Shown piece after piece: positions 36,541 to 45,201 of a stretch of DNA of 64,000 nucleotides. Numbering within the stretch: the first letter of the stretch is position 1; each line of letters starts with the position of its first letter. Position numbers and translations under genes: made by a program. The DNA is from Antarcticibacterium flavum. Its GTDB lineage: Bacteria; Bacteroidota; Bacteroidia; Flavobacteriales; Flavobacteriaceae. Under the pieces are notes generated by a model. That model was not told the origin of the DNA, did no database searches, and worked only from the letters and a program-made list of their open reading frames with translations. The DNA is taken from NCBI RefSeq assembly GCF_006159205.1, contig NZ_CP040812.1, positions 1,798,001 to 1,862,000 on the forward strand, given 5' to 3'.

Positions 36541-36893
36541 ACGATCTATAAATATGCCGCCCCGCTGGGGCTTCTAATCATATTCTATTAAATGATTTTT
36601 TGCACAAATCTACAAATATGTTGCACCGCCGGGGCTTCTAATCATATTCTATTAAATGATTTTTTGCACAAATCTATAAATAGGTCGCCGCTGGGGCTTT
36701 TAATCATATTCTAATAAATGATTTTTTGCACAAATCTATAAATATGTCGCCCCGCTGGGGCTTCTAATCATATTCTATTAAATGATGTTTCGCGCAAATC
36801 TATAAATATTTCGCCCCGCTGGGGCTTATAATCATATTCTATTAAATGATGTTTCCCACACATCTAAAAATATATCGCCCCTCTGGGGCTTTT
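36541..36893. repeat. 64-bp tandem repeat, about six units
   Basis: The word GGGGCTT recurs at 36567, 36631, 36693, 36757, 36821 and 36885, giving spacings of 64, 62, 64, 64 and 64 bases. Each unit contains a CGCCCCGCTGGGGC-type palindrome, then TAATCATATTCTATTAAATG, then a T-rich stretch ending CAAATCTATAAATAT. The whole unit is conserved, so it is a tandem repeat of a palindromic element rather than a CRISPR array. Confidence 0.92.
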
Positions 36894-37111
36894 ACCAAAT
36901 TTTATATCTGTATGGCAGGTTGTACGCCGTGCTATTGAAAGGCTGCCCCCTCTGGGCTGAGACCATTTTGCCTTTCCATTAACGGATCATTCGCAGCCTA
37001 AAAATTAGCTTTTTTTTAATTAGAGCTGGACATTGCAGGGGACAAAAACCTTTTGTCTAATGACCTCAGTTGATATTATTTTTCCCTAAATCAAACCAAC
37101 TCATCAAAAAT

Positions 37112-37147
37112 AAAACACCCCAGAAGTAAAATCTTTAGGGGTGTTTA
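37112..37147 (-). terminator. Terminator of the tail-specific protease gene
   Basis: On the minus strand AAACACCCC pairs with GGGGTGTTT, followed by TATTTTT, 21 bases after the stop codon. Confidence 0.8.
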
Positions 37148-37167
37148 GCTTATAAATATCCTAACCG

Positions 37168-39393
37168 TTATTTCCTTATATCGGCCAGTTTGGATTTCTT
37201 AATGTTATTTACCTGTATGTCGCCAAGAACATTGATTGCTTCCTCAACATACACATCGCTGCTCAGGGATTTATGCCATCTTACCCTTTTCTCTTTTAGA
37301 ACACTATCCTTTTCAGCCTGCGCAACTTCATAAGGAAGCGATTCATACGTGAGATTTGAAGAATACTTGGAAATTTCATTGAACCTTTTTGCTTCTTCTT
37401 TGGTACTCGCTCTCTGCTTATGGTAAGCCTCGTATTTCAATGGGTAGATCTCTTCATCTCTTTGTGTCTTTACCCATTTTGCATTTTCAGAAATAAGATT
37501 TAGTTGCTCACTCGCAGCCATTCTCTCCTTGCTCTTTTCGATCACATCATCATAATCTATATAACCATCCCAGATCTTATACTTGGCCGGTTTTATTTGG
37601 TCCCAGGGCAATGGGTTCTCATAATCTTTCTCCCCTATATCTATATAGCTGTACCTGTCTGGAACAACCACATCACTTTTCACACCTTCCAATTGAGTTG
37701 AACCACCATTCACACGGTAAAACTTCTGTGTAGTAAGTTTAAGTGCTCCCAGATCCCCATACTCATTGCTTCGTACAGTTTGGTTAAGGTCTATCACGTT
37801 TTGGACAGTTCCCTTTCCATAAGTTTGCTTGCTTCCAATTATGATTGCACGCTTATAATCCTGCATCGCTGCCGCAAGGATCTCAGATGCAGAGGCTGAT
37901 AGTTCGTTAACCAGGATCACTAAAGGACCATCCCAAAGTATACTCGGATCTTTATCTTCAAGGACTTCCTGTCCTTCCATTTTGGATTTCACCTGTACAA
38001 TAGGACCTTTTTCAATGAAAAGTCCGGCAATATCCACAACGGTCTTTAAGGATCCTCCTCCGTTATTTCTAAGGTCAAGCACAAGGCCTTCCATTCCTTC
38101 TTCTTTCAATCTAATGATCTCCTGCTTAACATCACCTGCTGCGTTACGTGCGCTGTAGTTTTCCATATCAAAATAGAACTTTGGAAGATTTATCAATCCA
38201 AAGACCCTTCCGTCTTTATTCACCTTTGCAGATTTTGCATAGGTCTCTTCCAATTCCACCACATCGCGTGTAATCGTAACGTCCTCAATATTTCCAAGCA
38301 CTTTCTTTCTAACAGTAAGTGTAACCTTTGAATCCTTTGGTCCTTTGATAAGGTTCACGGCATCATCCAGTCTCATTCCCACTATACTAACGGGATTCTC
38401 TTCATCTTCCTGCTTCACTTTAAGGATAACATCCCCTTCACTTAGCTGGTCACTCATCCAGGCAGGACCACCGGAGATCACCTCCATAATTGTAATATTG
38501 TCACTCTTCTTTTGCAACCTGGCTCCTATTCCCTCAAGCTTACCAGACATTGCTATATCGAATCTGTCTTTATCCTGTGGCGCAAAATAAAAGGTATGTG
38601 GATCAAACTCCTCAACAATGGCGTTCACATAGACAGAGAAGTAATCTTTGCGCTCTAATTCCTCAGTAAAATCAAAATACTCATCCATAGAAGTAAGGGT
38701 AACTTCCCTTGCTTCCTTTTCCAGTTCAGCATCGGTCTTTTTTTCACGTGGCTCACCGTCTTCATCTGTTGCAGCTATCTTTCCAGGCTCCTTTACAGGA
38801 TTTTCCAGGGTCCCGTCATGATCCTCATAGGTGTAATCTTCAAGGTCTTCATCTTTCACACCTTCCTGCTCCTGTTTTTTATCGTAAAAGGTGCTAAGGG
38901 TTGTGAACTTAAGTTGTTTTCTCCAACGTTCCTTTAGTTCCTCGCGGCTGGAAACATATTCAATTTCGTCATAGTTGGTATTGATCTCTTCTTCTTCAGT
39001 AAAGTCAAAAGGCTCTGCCAGGATCTCTTTGTAGATCTCGCGTACCTCTTTCATTCTTTGTTGTAACCTCTCGTGAGTAAGGTCAAAGAAACTTAAGTCC
39101 TTATCCTTAATAAGATCATCGATCCTATCTTCATAAGCGGCAAATTCCTCAATATCTTCTTTATAAAAAAATCTTTTAAGAGGGTCAATGCCCCCTAGAT
39201 AATCCTTATATACTTCCCTGGAGAAATCATCATCTATATCCTTCGCGTCAAAATGGCCGCGATCAAGTACATAGGTAATGAGGTCCAGAAGAAGTTTATC
39301 TTTGTTTGGATCATTGGAAGTTTTGGTAGTAAAACTGCAGGAGGCTACTGCCATAAGTAGCACTACAATCAAAATTTTATAATTCCTTTTCAT
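37168..39393 (-). CDS. prc: Carboxy-terminal (tail-specific) protease, S41 family
   Basis: A 741-residue periplasmic protease from the ATG at 39393, chosen because it gives a lipoprotein signal (KRNYKILIVVLLMAVASC); two further ATGs lie 18-21 bases upstream. It has a long helical N-domain, a PDZ domain around residues 284-330 (GKLEGIGARLQKK, GPAWMSDQLSEGDVILKV), and the S41 core with NELSASASEI (catalytic Ser, second of the SASAS set) and the lysine of TYGKGT. The C-terminal DUF3340-like part ends the protein. Prc enzymes degrade or trim envelope proteins, including peptidoglycan hydrolases. Divergent from surE. Confidence 0.94.
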   Translation of the reverse strand: MKRNYKILIVVLLMAVASCSFTTKTSNDPNKDKLLLDLITYVLDRGHFDAKDIDDDFSREVYKDYLGGIDPLKRFFYKEDIEEFAAYEDRIDDLIKDKDLSFFDLTHERLQQRMKEVREIYKEILAEPFDFTEEEEINTNYDEIEYVSSREELKERWRKQLKFTTLSTFYDKKQEQEGVKDEDLEDYTYEDHDGTLENPVKEPGKIAATDEDGEPREKKTDAELEKEAREVTLTSMDEYFDFTEELERKDYFSVYVNAIVEEFDPHTFYFAPQDKDRFDIAMSGKLEGIGARLQKKSDNITIMEVISGGPAWMSDQLSEGDVILKVKQEDEENPVSIVGMRLDDAVNLIKGPKDSKVTLTVRKKVLGNIEDVTITRDVVELEETYAKSAKVNKDGRVFGLINLPKFYFDMENYSARNAAGDVKQEIIRLKEEGMEGLVLDLRNNGGGSLKTVVDIAGLFIEKGPIVQVKSKMEGQEVLEDKDPSILWDGPLVILVNELSASASEILAAAMQDYKRAIIIGSKQTYGKGTVQNVIDLNQTVRSNEYGDLGALKLTTQKFYRVNGGSTQLEGVKSDVVVPDRYSYIDIGEKDYENPLPWDQIKPAKYKIWDGYIDYDDVIEKSKERMAASEQLNLISENAKWVKTQRDEEIYPLKYEAYHKQRASTKEEAKRFNEISKYSSNLTYESLPYEVAQAEKDSVLKEKRVRWHKSLSSDVYVEEAINVLGDIQVNNIKKSKLADIRK

Positions 39394-39539
39394 AAGCCGT
39401 GTAAGTTTCATCATTAAGTATTCAATATATAACATAAAAAACTATGCCAATAGTATAAAGCAGCGCAATAAATTGTTAAACGCCTAAGATAAGCTTTCCT
39501 TTGGAAATTACTATTTTAGCAACTCTTAAAAAAGCTTTT

Positions 39540-40328
39540 ATGCCGAAAAAAAAACCGCTCATTCTGGTCACCAATGATGATGGGATCACTGCCCCGGGAA
39601 TACGTGCCCTTATTGAGGTAATGAAGGAACTGGGAGAAGTAATTGTTGTGGCGCCAGACAGTCCCCAAAGTGCAATGGGACATGCGATCACATTGAGCGA
39701 CACCCTCTATTGTGACCCGGTCACCATTAAAGAAAAATTCAACCATAAGGAGTATCAATGTTCCGGCACACCGGCAGATTGTGTTAAAATTGCAACCCAG
39801 GAGATCCTGCACCGCAAACCAGATCTTTGTGTGAGCGGTATAAACCACGGCTCCAATTCCTCTATAAACGTGATCTACTCGGGCACCATGAGCGCAGCTG
39901 TGGAAGCAGGAATAGAAGGCATCCCGGCCATAGGCTTTTCGCTTACGGACTATTCCCTGACTGCAGATTTTGAGCCTACCAAAAAATTCGTAAAGGCCAT
40001 CACCCAAAATGTGCTTAAGAATGGATTGCCAAAGGGAGTGGTTCTCAATGTGAACCTTCCAAAACTTCCTGAAAAGGAAATTAAGGGAATTAAAATTTGC
40101 AGGCAGGCAAAAGCCTATTGGGTAGAGGAATTTGACAAAAGGACGAATCCGCAGGGGCGGGATTATTACTGGCTCACGGGAAAATTTGTTAATGAAGATA
40201 AGGGGGAGGATACAGATGAATGGGCACTGACCAACGGATACGTATCTGTAGTTCCCGTACAATTTGACCTTACCGCCCATCATTTTATTCAGGATCTAAA
40301 CAGCTGGAACCTCAATGATAAAAATTAA
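39540..40328 (+). CDS. surE: 5'/3'-nucleotidase SurE
   Basis: A survival protein with phosphatase activity on nucleoside monophosphates. The 262-residue protein from the ATG at 39540 begins directly with the conserved ILVTNDDGITAPGI (metal-binding Asp-Asp); the longer TTG frame adds a non-conserved start. Other family motifs are VVAPDSPQSAMGHAIT, YQCSGTPADCVKI and VSGINHGSN, which carry the remaining metal ligands. First gene of the surE-hyp-lpxB-NlpC-comEC run; its end overlaps the next gene by 14 bases. Confidence 0.96.
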   Translation: MPKKKPLILVTNDDGITAPGIRALIEVMKELGEVIVVAPDSPQSAMGHAITLSDTLYCDPVTIKEKFNHKEYQCSGTPADCVKIATQEILHRKPDLCVSGINHGSNSSINVIYSGTMSAAVEAGIEGIPAIGFSLTDYSLTADFEPTKKFVKAITQNVLKNGLPKGVVLNVNLPKLPEKEIKGIKICRQAKAYWVEEFDKRTNPQGRDYYWLTGKFVNEDKGEDTDEWALTNGYVSVVPVQFDLTAHHFIQDLNSWNLNDKN

Positions 40329-40596
40329 TATCCTTGTTGGATTCTTAACCGGGCTTGCGGCTACTATAAGCGGGATGTTAGTATATATTTTACTTTTCTC
40401 CCAAATGGAGCTGGAGGAGACCATACGGGATGCCATCCAAAATGATTACCTGGGAAAGATCATCGTCCTGGGAGCAGCGCTTAATTTCCTGCCTTTCTTT
40501 TTATTTCTGAAAAAGAACCTTATATATCATGCTCGCGGGGTTATGTTGGCAATGGTTACAACCGCGGTAGTGCTGGTAATTTATAAATTCCTCTAA
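40315..40596 (+). CDS. Small membrane protein, unknown
   Basis: 93 residues with three predicted transmembrane helices (INILVGFLTGLAATISGMLVYILLF, IIVLGAALNFLPFFLFL, GVMLAMVTTAVVLVIYKFL) and a short acidic loop ELEETIRDAIQND. It overlaps surE by 14 bases and ends one base before lpxB, so it is translationally embedded between them. The position suggests an envelope role, but the family has no function I can name. Confidence 0.85.
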   Translation: MIKINILVGFLTGLAATISGMLVYILLFSQMELEETIRDAIQNDYLGKIIVLGAALNFLPFFLFLKKNLIYHARGVMLAMVTTAVVLVIYKFL

Positions 40597-40597
40597 A

Positions 40598-41713
40598 ATG
40601 AAATATTATATCATAGCCGGTGAAGCTTCAGGAGACCTTCACGCTGCAAATCTTATGAAAGCCCTTAAGAAGACAGATCCAAAAGCTGAATTTAGATTTT
40701 GGGGAGGAGACCTTATGCAGGCAGTGGGCGGGACCCAGGTAAAACATTATCGTGAGCTTGCGTTTATGGGGTTTGTAGAAGTAATTTTCAATTTGCGCAC
40801 GATCTTAAAGAACATCGCCTTTTGCAAGGAAGATATTAAGGACTATGAACCCAATGCCCTTATTTTCATCGATTATCCCGGCTTCAATTTAAGGATCGCG
40901 AAATGGGCAAAGGAGGAAAAGATCCCAACACATTTTTATATCTCTCCTCAAATATGGGCCTGGAAAGAGAACAGGATCACAGCTATTAAACGGGATATAG
41001 ACAAGATGTATGTTATTTTGCCGTTTGAAAAGCAATTCTACGAGGAGAAGCATAATTTCCCTGTACATTTTGTGGGCCATCCGCTCATTGATGCCATAAG
41101 CCAATATGAGCTTGGGGATGAAGAAACCTTCAGAAAAGAACACAACCTGGATTCGCGTCCCATCATTGCCCTGCTTCCGGGAAGCCGAAAACAGGAAATC
41201 TCAAAGATGCTGGAGATCATGCTTAGCATCACAGATGATTTTCGGGATTACCAGTTTGTCATAGCAGGTGCACCCAGCCAGGATGCAGACTTCTACAGTC
41301 CGTATATCAAGAAGAAGAACGTTAATTTGGTGATGAACAGGACCTATGATGTACTCACCCTGGCCACGGCAGCGCTCGTAACATCTGGCACTGCTACATT
41401 GGAAACGGCGCTTTTCAAGGTTCCTGAAGTGGTTTGTTATAAGGGCAGCACAATTTCCTATCAAATTGCAAAACGAATTGTAAAGCTGGATTATATTTCC
41501 CTGGTCAACCTTATTATGGAAAGGGAGGTAGTCAGGGAATTAATCCAGTCCGATCTTAACAAGAAGAACCTGAAAAGGGAACTAAAAAAGATCCTTGAAA
41601 AAGATCACAGGGAGGCAATATTTAAGGAGTATTATGAGTTAGAGCAAAAACTCGGTGGTACCGGGGCAAGTGAAAAGACCGCCAGACTCATTTTCGAAGA
41701 CCTTAATAAATAA
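40598..41713 (+). CDS. lpxB: Lipid-A-disaccharide synthase LpxB
   Basis: Joins UDP-2,3-diacylglucosamine and lipid X to form the lipid A disaccharide at the inner-membrane surface. The 371-residue GT19 protein begins YYIIAGEASGDLHAANLM and contains the conserved FWGGDLMQAVGG, FIDYPGFNLRIAKW, YISPQIWAWKENR and LLPGSRKQEI segments. A late TSGTATLETALFKVPEVVCYK is also typical. It lies between a small membrane protein and an NlpC/P60 lipoprotein gene in one operon. Confidence 0.97.
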   Translation: MKYYIIAGEASGDLHAANLMKALKKTDPKAEFRFWGGDLMQAVGGTQVKHYRELAFMGFVEVIFNLRTILKNIAFCKEDIKDYEPNALIFIDYPGFNLRIAKWAKEEKIPTHFYISPQIWAWKENRITAIKRDIDKMYVILPFEKQFYEEKHNFPVHFVGHPLIDAISQYELGDEETFRKEHNLDSRPIIALLPGSRKQEISKMLEIMLSITDDFRDYQFVIAGAPSQDADFYSPYIKKKNVNLVMNRTYDVLTLATAALVTSGTATLETALFKVPEVVCYKGSTISYQIAKRIVKLDYISLVNLIMEREVVRELIQSDLNKKNLKRELKKILEKDHREAIFKEYYELEQKLGGTGASEKTARLIFEDLNK

Positions 41714-41720
41714 TGTTTTT

Positions 41721-42290
41721 ATGACACACATCTTTTTTAGAATTGCAGGAATGATATTATTTGCCTTATTCCTCACCTCCTGCGGAACTTCAAAAGCACG
41801 AATGGCTGCTGAAAATGTGCCTGAAACTCCTTCTAAAAAAATTACCCGGGTAGCACAACCACAGGTAGATATCAAAACCGCCGCGCCAGAAGAGGTGCCG
41901 GAAGATAACAGGGTTTACAATATAACCTCCTATGCCCGCAATTTTGAGGGAACAAGATATAAATATGGGGGCACGACTGAAGATGGCATGGATTGCTCCG
42001 GCCTGGTATATACCTCCTTCCTGCAGGAAGAGATCGCCCTGCCACGTTCCTCTAAAGACATGGCCAAACTGGGAGACAGGCTCTCCCTGGAGGATGTGAA
42101 TATAGGCGACCTGCTCTTCTTTGAGACAGACAAGAACCGGAAGGTGATCAATCATGTAGGCCTGGTAGTGGAGATACAACCGGGACACATCTTTTTCATA
42201 CACTCCTCCTCTTCCCGCGGAGTGATCATCTCTTCTCTTTCAGAAAATTACTGGTTTGATCATTTTGTGATGGCACGGCGGGTGATTTAA
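41721..42290 (+). CDS. NlpC/P60 (C40) lipoprotein peptidase
   Basis: A 189-residue lipoprotein from the ATG at 41721; the longer GTG frame overlaps lpxB and lacks a signal at its start. Lipobox FALFLTSC gives Cys 21. A linker of about 50 residues leads to the NlpC/P60 domain with RYKYGGTTEDGMDCSGLVY (nucleophile Cys in DCSG), GDLLFFET, and the catalytic His in VINHVGLVV. It probably cleaves peptidoglycan stem peptides. It sits 7 bases after lpxB and 44 before comEC. Confidence 0.94.
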   Translation: MTHIFFRIAGMILFALFLTSCGTSKARMAAENVPETPSKKITRVAQPQVDIKTAAPEEVPEDNRVYNITSYARNFEGTRYKYGGTTEDGMDCSGLVYTSFLQEEIALPRSSKDMAKLGDRLSLEDVNIGDLLFFETDKNRKVINHVGLVVEIQPGHIFFIHSSSSRGVIISSLSENYWFDHFVMARRVI

Positions 42291-42334
42291 GATTTTTCGG
42301 TAAATTGATTAGCTGAAAGATCAACAAAACCGGC

Positions 42335-44374
42335 TTGCTGAATTTTACCATCATAAAACTTAGCCTTTGTGTCCTGGCAGGCATCCTGCTGGGAAACTTC
42401 TTCACATTTAAAATTGTGGATGTGGCTGTATTTCTCCTGTTGGGACTTTTATTGTTTATTTTTAATTACTACCGTGCCCGACGGCTTTTCCTTCCAGATC
42501 TTTTATTCGGAATTTCGAGCCTTGCTTTATTCGTTCTCATTGGAACTACAGCAGCTACACTTCATAAACCTGCTAACAATCCCAATCACTATATACACTA
42601 TATTGCTGAAGAGGAAGTCCTACCAATCACTGCTGAAGTTCACGAAATCCTGAAACCGGGTTTTTTCCAGGATAAATATATTATCAAAACAAGGCAGATT
42701 AGTAAAAATCCCGCCAAAGGAAAACTCCTGCTGAATGTCGCACGGGACAGTACCACGGGCTCCCTAAGGCCGGGCCAGATCATCCATATTGCAGGCATGG
42801 TCACAAAGCTCAACACTCCGCTGAATCCTTACCAATTCAATTACTCAGATTATATGGAAGGTCTGGGGGTACTTCGGCAAATCAATGTGCAGCCGGAGGC
42901 GGTAATACAATCTGGAATACAAGAGCCGGGGTTAAGAAATATTGCGGGCAATTTACGAGATGGAATAATTGGAAACATTAAGAAATATAAATTTGAACAG
43001 GATGAACTTGCGATCATCCAGGCCCTGCTGCTGGGACAGCGACAGGAGATCTCCCAGGAGATCTACAGCAATTATGCTGCTGCGGGAGTGATACATATCC
43101 TGGCCGTCTCGGGCCTGCATGTGGGTATTATACTGCTATTATTGAACCGGCTGCTGCAACCCCTGGACCGGCTTCCAAAAGGAAAGGTTTTAAAAGCTAT
43201 TTTATTACTCGTGCTCCTCTGGAGCTTCGCCCTCCTGGCCGGCCTCTCCCCCTCTATCGTTAGAGCTGTGAGTATGTTCTCTTTTGTAGCTATTGGAATG
43301 CAACTCAATCGAAGGACCAGTGTGCTGAATACTCTTTTTATCTCCCTGCTGGTCTTGCTGCTTATAAATCCCGGTTATATTTCGCAGGTGGGATTTCAGT
43401 TAAGTTATGCAGCTGTTTTTAGTATTGTACTTATACAGCCACAGCTTTTTGCTCTTTACAAGGGAGAAAACCGGCTCATAAAATATTTCTGGGGAATCCT
43501 CACTGTCACTGTTGCTGCCCAAATAGGAGTATTACCTTTAAGCCTGTTTTACTTTCATCAGTTCCCGGGATTATTCTTCCTTACCAATTTACTAATCCTG
43601 CCATTCCTGGGAATTATTCTCGGCGCCGGGATCCTGGTGCTGTTGCTTGCAGCGGCCGGCTGGCTTCCGGAACTTCTTGCCAGGGCCTTTGGGTGGATGA
43701 TAAGTGTCCTTAACGAAGTGGTGGCATTCATTGCAGCACGGGAGGATTTTATTTTTGAGAACATCAGTTTTTCCCTGCTGCTGTGTCTTGTTTCTTACCT
43801 GCTGGTCGCCGGTTTTATCCTGCTCCTCAAAAAGATAAATTATCCCAGGATCATATATTTCCTCGTTAGCATCGCCCTGCTCCAGGTGGTTTTCCTTATT
43901 GAAAAACACCAGGTCAATCACCGGGAAACCATTATTTTTCACAAAAGCCGCAACTCGGCAATTGGCTTTAAAAGCGACCGGAAGCTGCTGTTATTTCATG
44001 ATATGCCGGATGCTGCCCTCTCCTACAGCTTCGTCAGGGATTATATTACAGAAAAGGATATAAATAAAACTACAGAAGTGTCCATACGCAATATCTATGA
44101 AATCGAAAATAAAAGGCTCTTGAGAATTGACAGCAGTGGGATCTATCAACTCGACGGGCTTACACCAAATGTGTTACTTCTTTCCCAATCCCCGCGTATC
44201 AATCTCGAGAGGGCTATCAACGAGCTACAGCCGGCATTGATCATTGCTGATGGGAGCAACTATCCTTCAGCAGTAAAAAGATGGAAAGAAACTGCTAAAA
44301 AAGCAAAACTCCCTTTTCACGCTACTGGGGAAAAAGGAGCTTTTGTATTCGCCTTCCAAAAGGAAGATCATTAA
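42335..44374 (+). CDS. comEC: ComEC/Rec2-family DNA uptake channel
   Basis: A 679-residue inner-membrane protein thought to carry single-stranded DNA into the cell during transformation. The start is TTG at 42335: an in-frame TGA at 42314 and the absence of ATG/GTG between them force it. The protein has an N-terminal pair of helices and a DUF4131-type domain. The Competence domain follows, with AVSGLHVGIILLLLNRLL and LAGLSPSIVRAVSMFSFVAIGM. The C-terminal 160 residues lack the His-rich metallo-beta-lactamase motifs seen in long ComEC proteins. It ends 3 bases from the convergent thioredoxin gene. Confidence 0.94.
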   Translation: MLNFTIIKLSLCVLAGILLGNFFTFKIVDVAVFLLLGLLLFIFNYYRARRLFLPDLLFGISSLALFVLIGTTAATLHKPANNPNHYIHYIAEEEVLPITAEVHEILKPGFFQDKYIIKTRQISKNPAKGKLLLNVARDSTTGSLRPGQIIHIAGMVTKLNTPLNPYQFNYSDYMEGLGVLRQINVQPEAVIQSGIQEPGLRNIAGNLRDGIIGNIKKYKFEQDELAIIQALLLGQRQEISQEIYSNYAAAGVIHILAVSGLHVGIILLLLNRLLQPLDRLPKGKVLKAILLLVLLWSFALLAGLSPSIVRAVSMFSFVAIGMQLNRRTSVLNTLFISLLVLLLINPGYISQVGFQLSYAAVFSIVLIQPQLFALYKGENRLIKYFWGILTVTVAAQIGVLPLSLFYFHQFPGLFFLTNLLILPFLGIILGAGILVLLLAAAGWLPELLARAFGWMISVLNEVVAFIAAREDFIFENISFSLLLCLVSYLLVAGFILLLKKINYPRIIYFLVSIALLQVVFLIEKHQVNHRETIIFHKSRNSAIGFKSDRKLLLFHDMPDAALSYSFVRDYITEKDINKTTEVSIRNIYEIENKRLLRIDSSGIYQLDGLTPNVLLLSQSPRINLERAINELQPALIIADGSNYPSAVKRWKETAKKAKLPFHATGEKGAFVFAFQKEDH

Positions 44375-44377
44375 CAC

Positions 44378-44920
44378 TTAATTTTTAAAACTGCCCTTAA
44401 AGCCTTTCTCATATTTTTGCCAGGCTTCTGCTGTAGTCAGATTTTTATAATCGTCTTTTGCGATCATCTTTAAATATATCTCCAGTTGTTCGGGGGTACG
44501 GTAACCCATAATGGGCGCTATCACATTGCTCTCCTCGTCAAAGAACACCAGGCTGGGGTAACCGGTAATCTTCAGTGCGTTGGCAAAAAAGTGCTGACTG
44601 TTTCTCCCCTTCCGGTTAGGGTCGTAATTGGGATTGGTATAGTTAAAATCTTTATATTGTACCTCCTCGGTACCTTCAGCATTGAATTTTACCGCATAAA
44701 AATGCTTATTCACATAATTCACCACATCTTTATTGGTAAAGGTCTTTTGATCCATTAATTTACACGGGCCACACCAGGTGGTATAGGCATCCATAAGGAT
44801 CTTCCTGGGCTGCTTTTTCTGAGCTTCCAGTGCTTCATTCATGGACATCCAGTTGATTTCCTGTGCCTGGGTAAAGCTTAAACCGATAAGGAATGTGAAA
44901 ATGGCCAGTAATCCTTTCAT
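44378..44920 (-). CDS. Exported thioredoxin-family protein
   Basis: A 180-residue protein from the ATG at 44920, chosen because it gives a clean signal peptide (KGLLAIFTFLIGLSFTQAQ). The thioredoxin fold carries the active site TTWCGPCK, the cis-Pro segment ITGYPSLVFFD, and a C-terminal helix. It resembles thiol:disulfide proteins with a DUF255/DsbD-like core found in Bacteroidota periplasms. Likely role: reducing or isomerising disulfides in the periplasm. It converges on comEC. Confidence 0.9.
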   Translation of the reverse strand: MKGLLAIFTFLIGLSFTQAQEINWMSMNEALEAQKKQPRKILMDAYTTWCGPCKLMDQKTFTNKDVVNYVNKHFYAVKFNAEGTEEVQYKDFNYTNPNYDPNRKGRNSQHFFANALKITGYPSLVFFDEESNVIAPIMGYRTPEQLEIYLKMIAKDDYKNLTTAEAWQKYEKGFKGSFKN

Positions 44921-45201
44921 ATCATAATATCTTTTCTTCGAGTATTCCAATTATCATTCCTGAATTTGATTTCCCAAAAATAAAAAACTTTAATGAATTC
45001 CATGCATTAGTCTGCCACGCACAGGCTTCAATAGGAAATTCACCAATCCTGCTGATACCGGGATAATAAAGAACCACGAAAATTATAGCGACATAGAGAT
45101 TCTTTGTGAAAGCCTCTATCCTTCCTGCGGTTTTTAAATTTACTTAAATAGGAACTTCATACCTTGGAGAGACAAGATTTAAACTAAAAAAGTTCGTATT
45201 C

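Larger units (their letters stand above)
36215..37167. other. Long intergenic region filled with repeats
   Basis: About 950 bases between rodA and the protease gene (convergent). Contents: the doubtful 26-aa ORF, three palindromes at 36420-36510 (CGCCCCTTCAGGGC, GATGGGCTGCACCCATC, CGCCCTTTCAGGGC), the 64-bp tandem repeat, and a terminator at the right end. Nothing else is recognised. Confidence 0.65.

Noticed and set aside
36541..36893. Possible CRISPR array
   Set aside because: The whole 64-bp unit is conserved, so there are no unique spacers; the units carry an internal palindrome and there are no cas genes.
39501..39539. TTG start giving a longer SurE
   Set aside because: The conserved SurE N-terminus begins just after the ATG at 39540; the extra residues are not part of the family.
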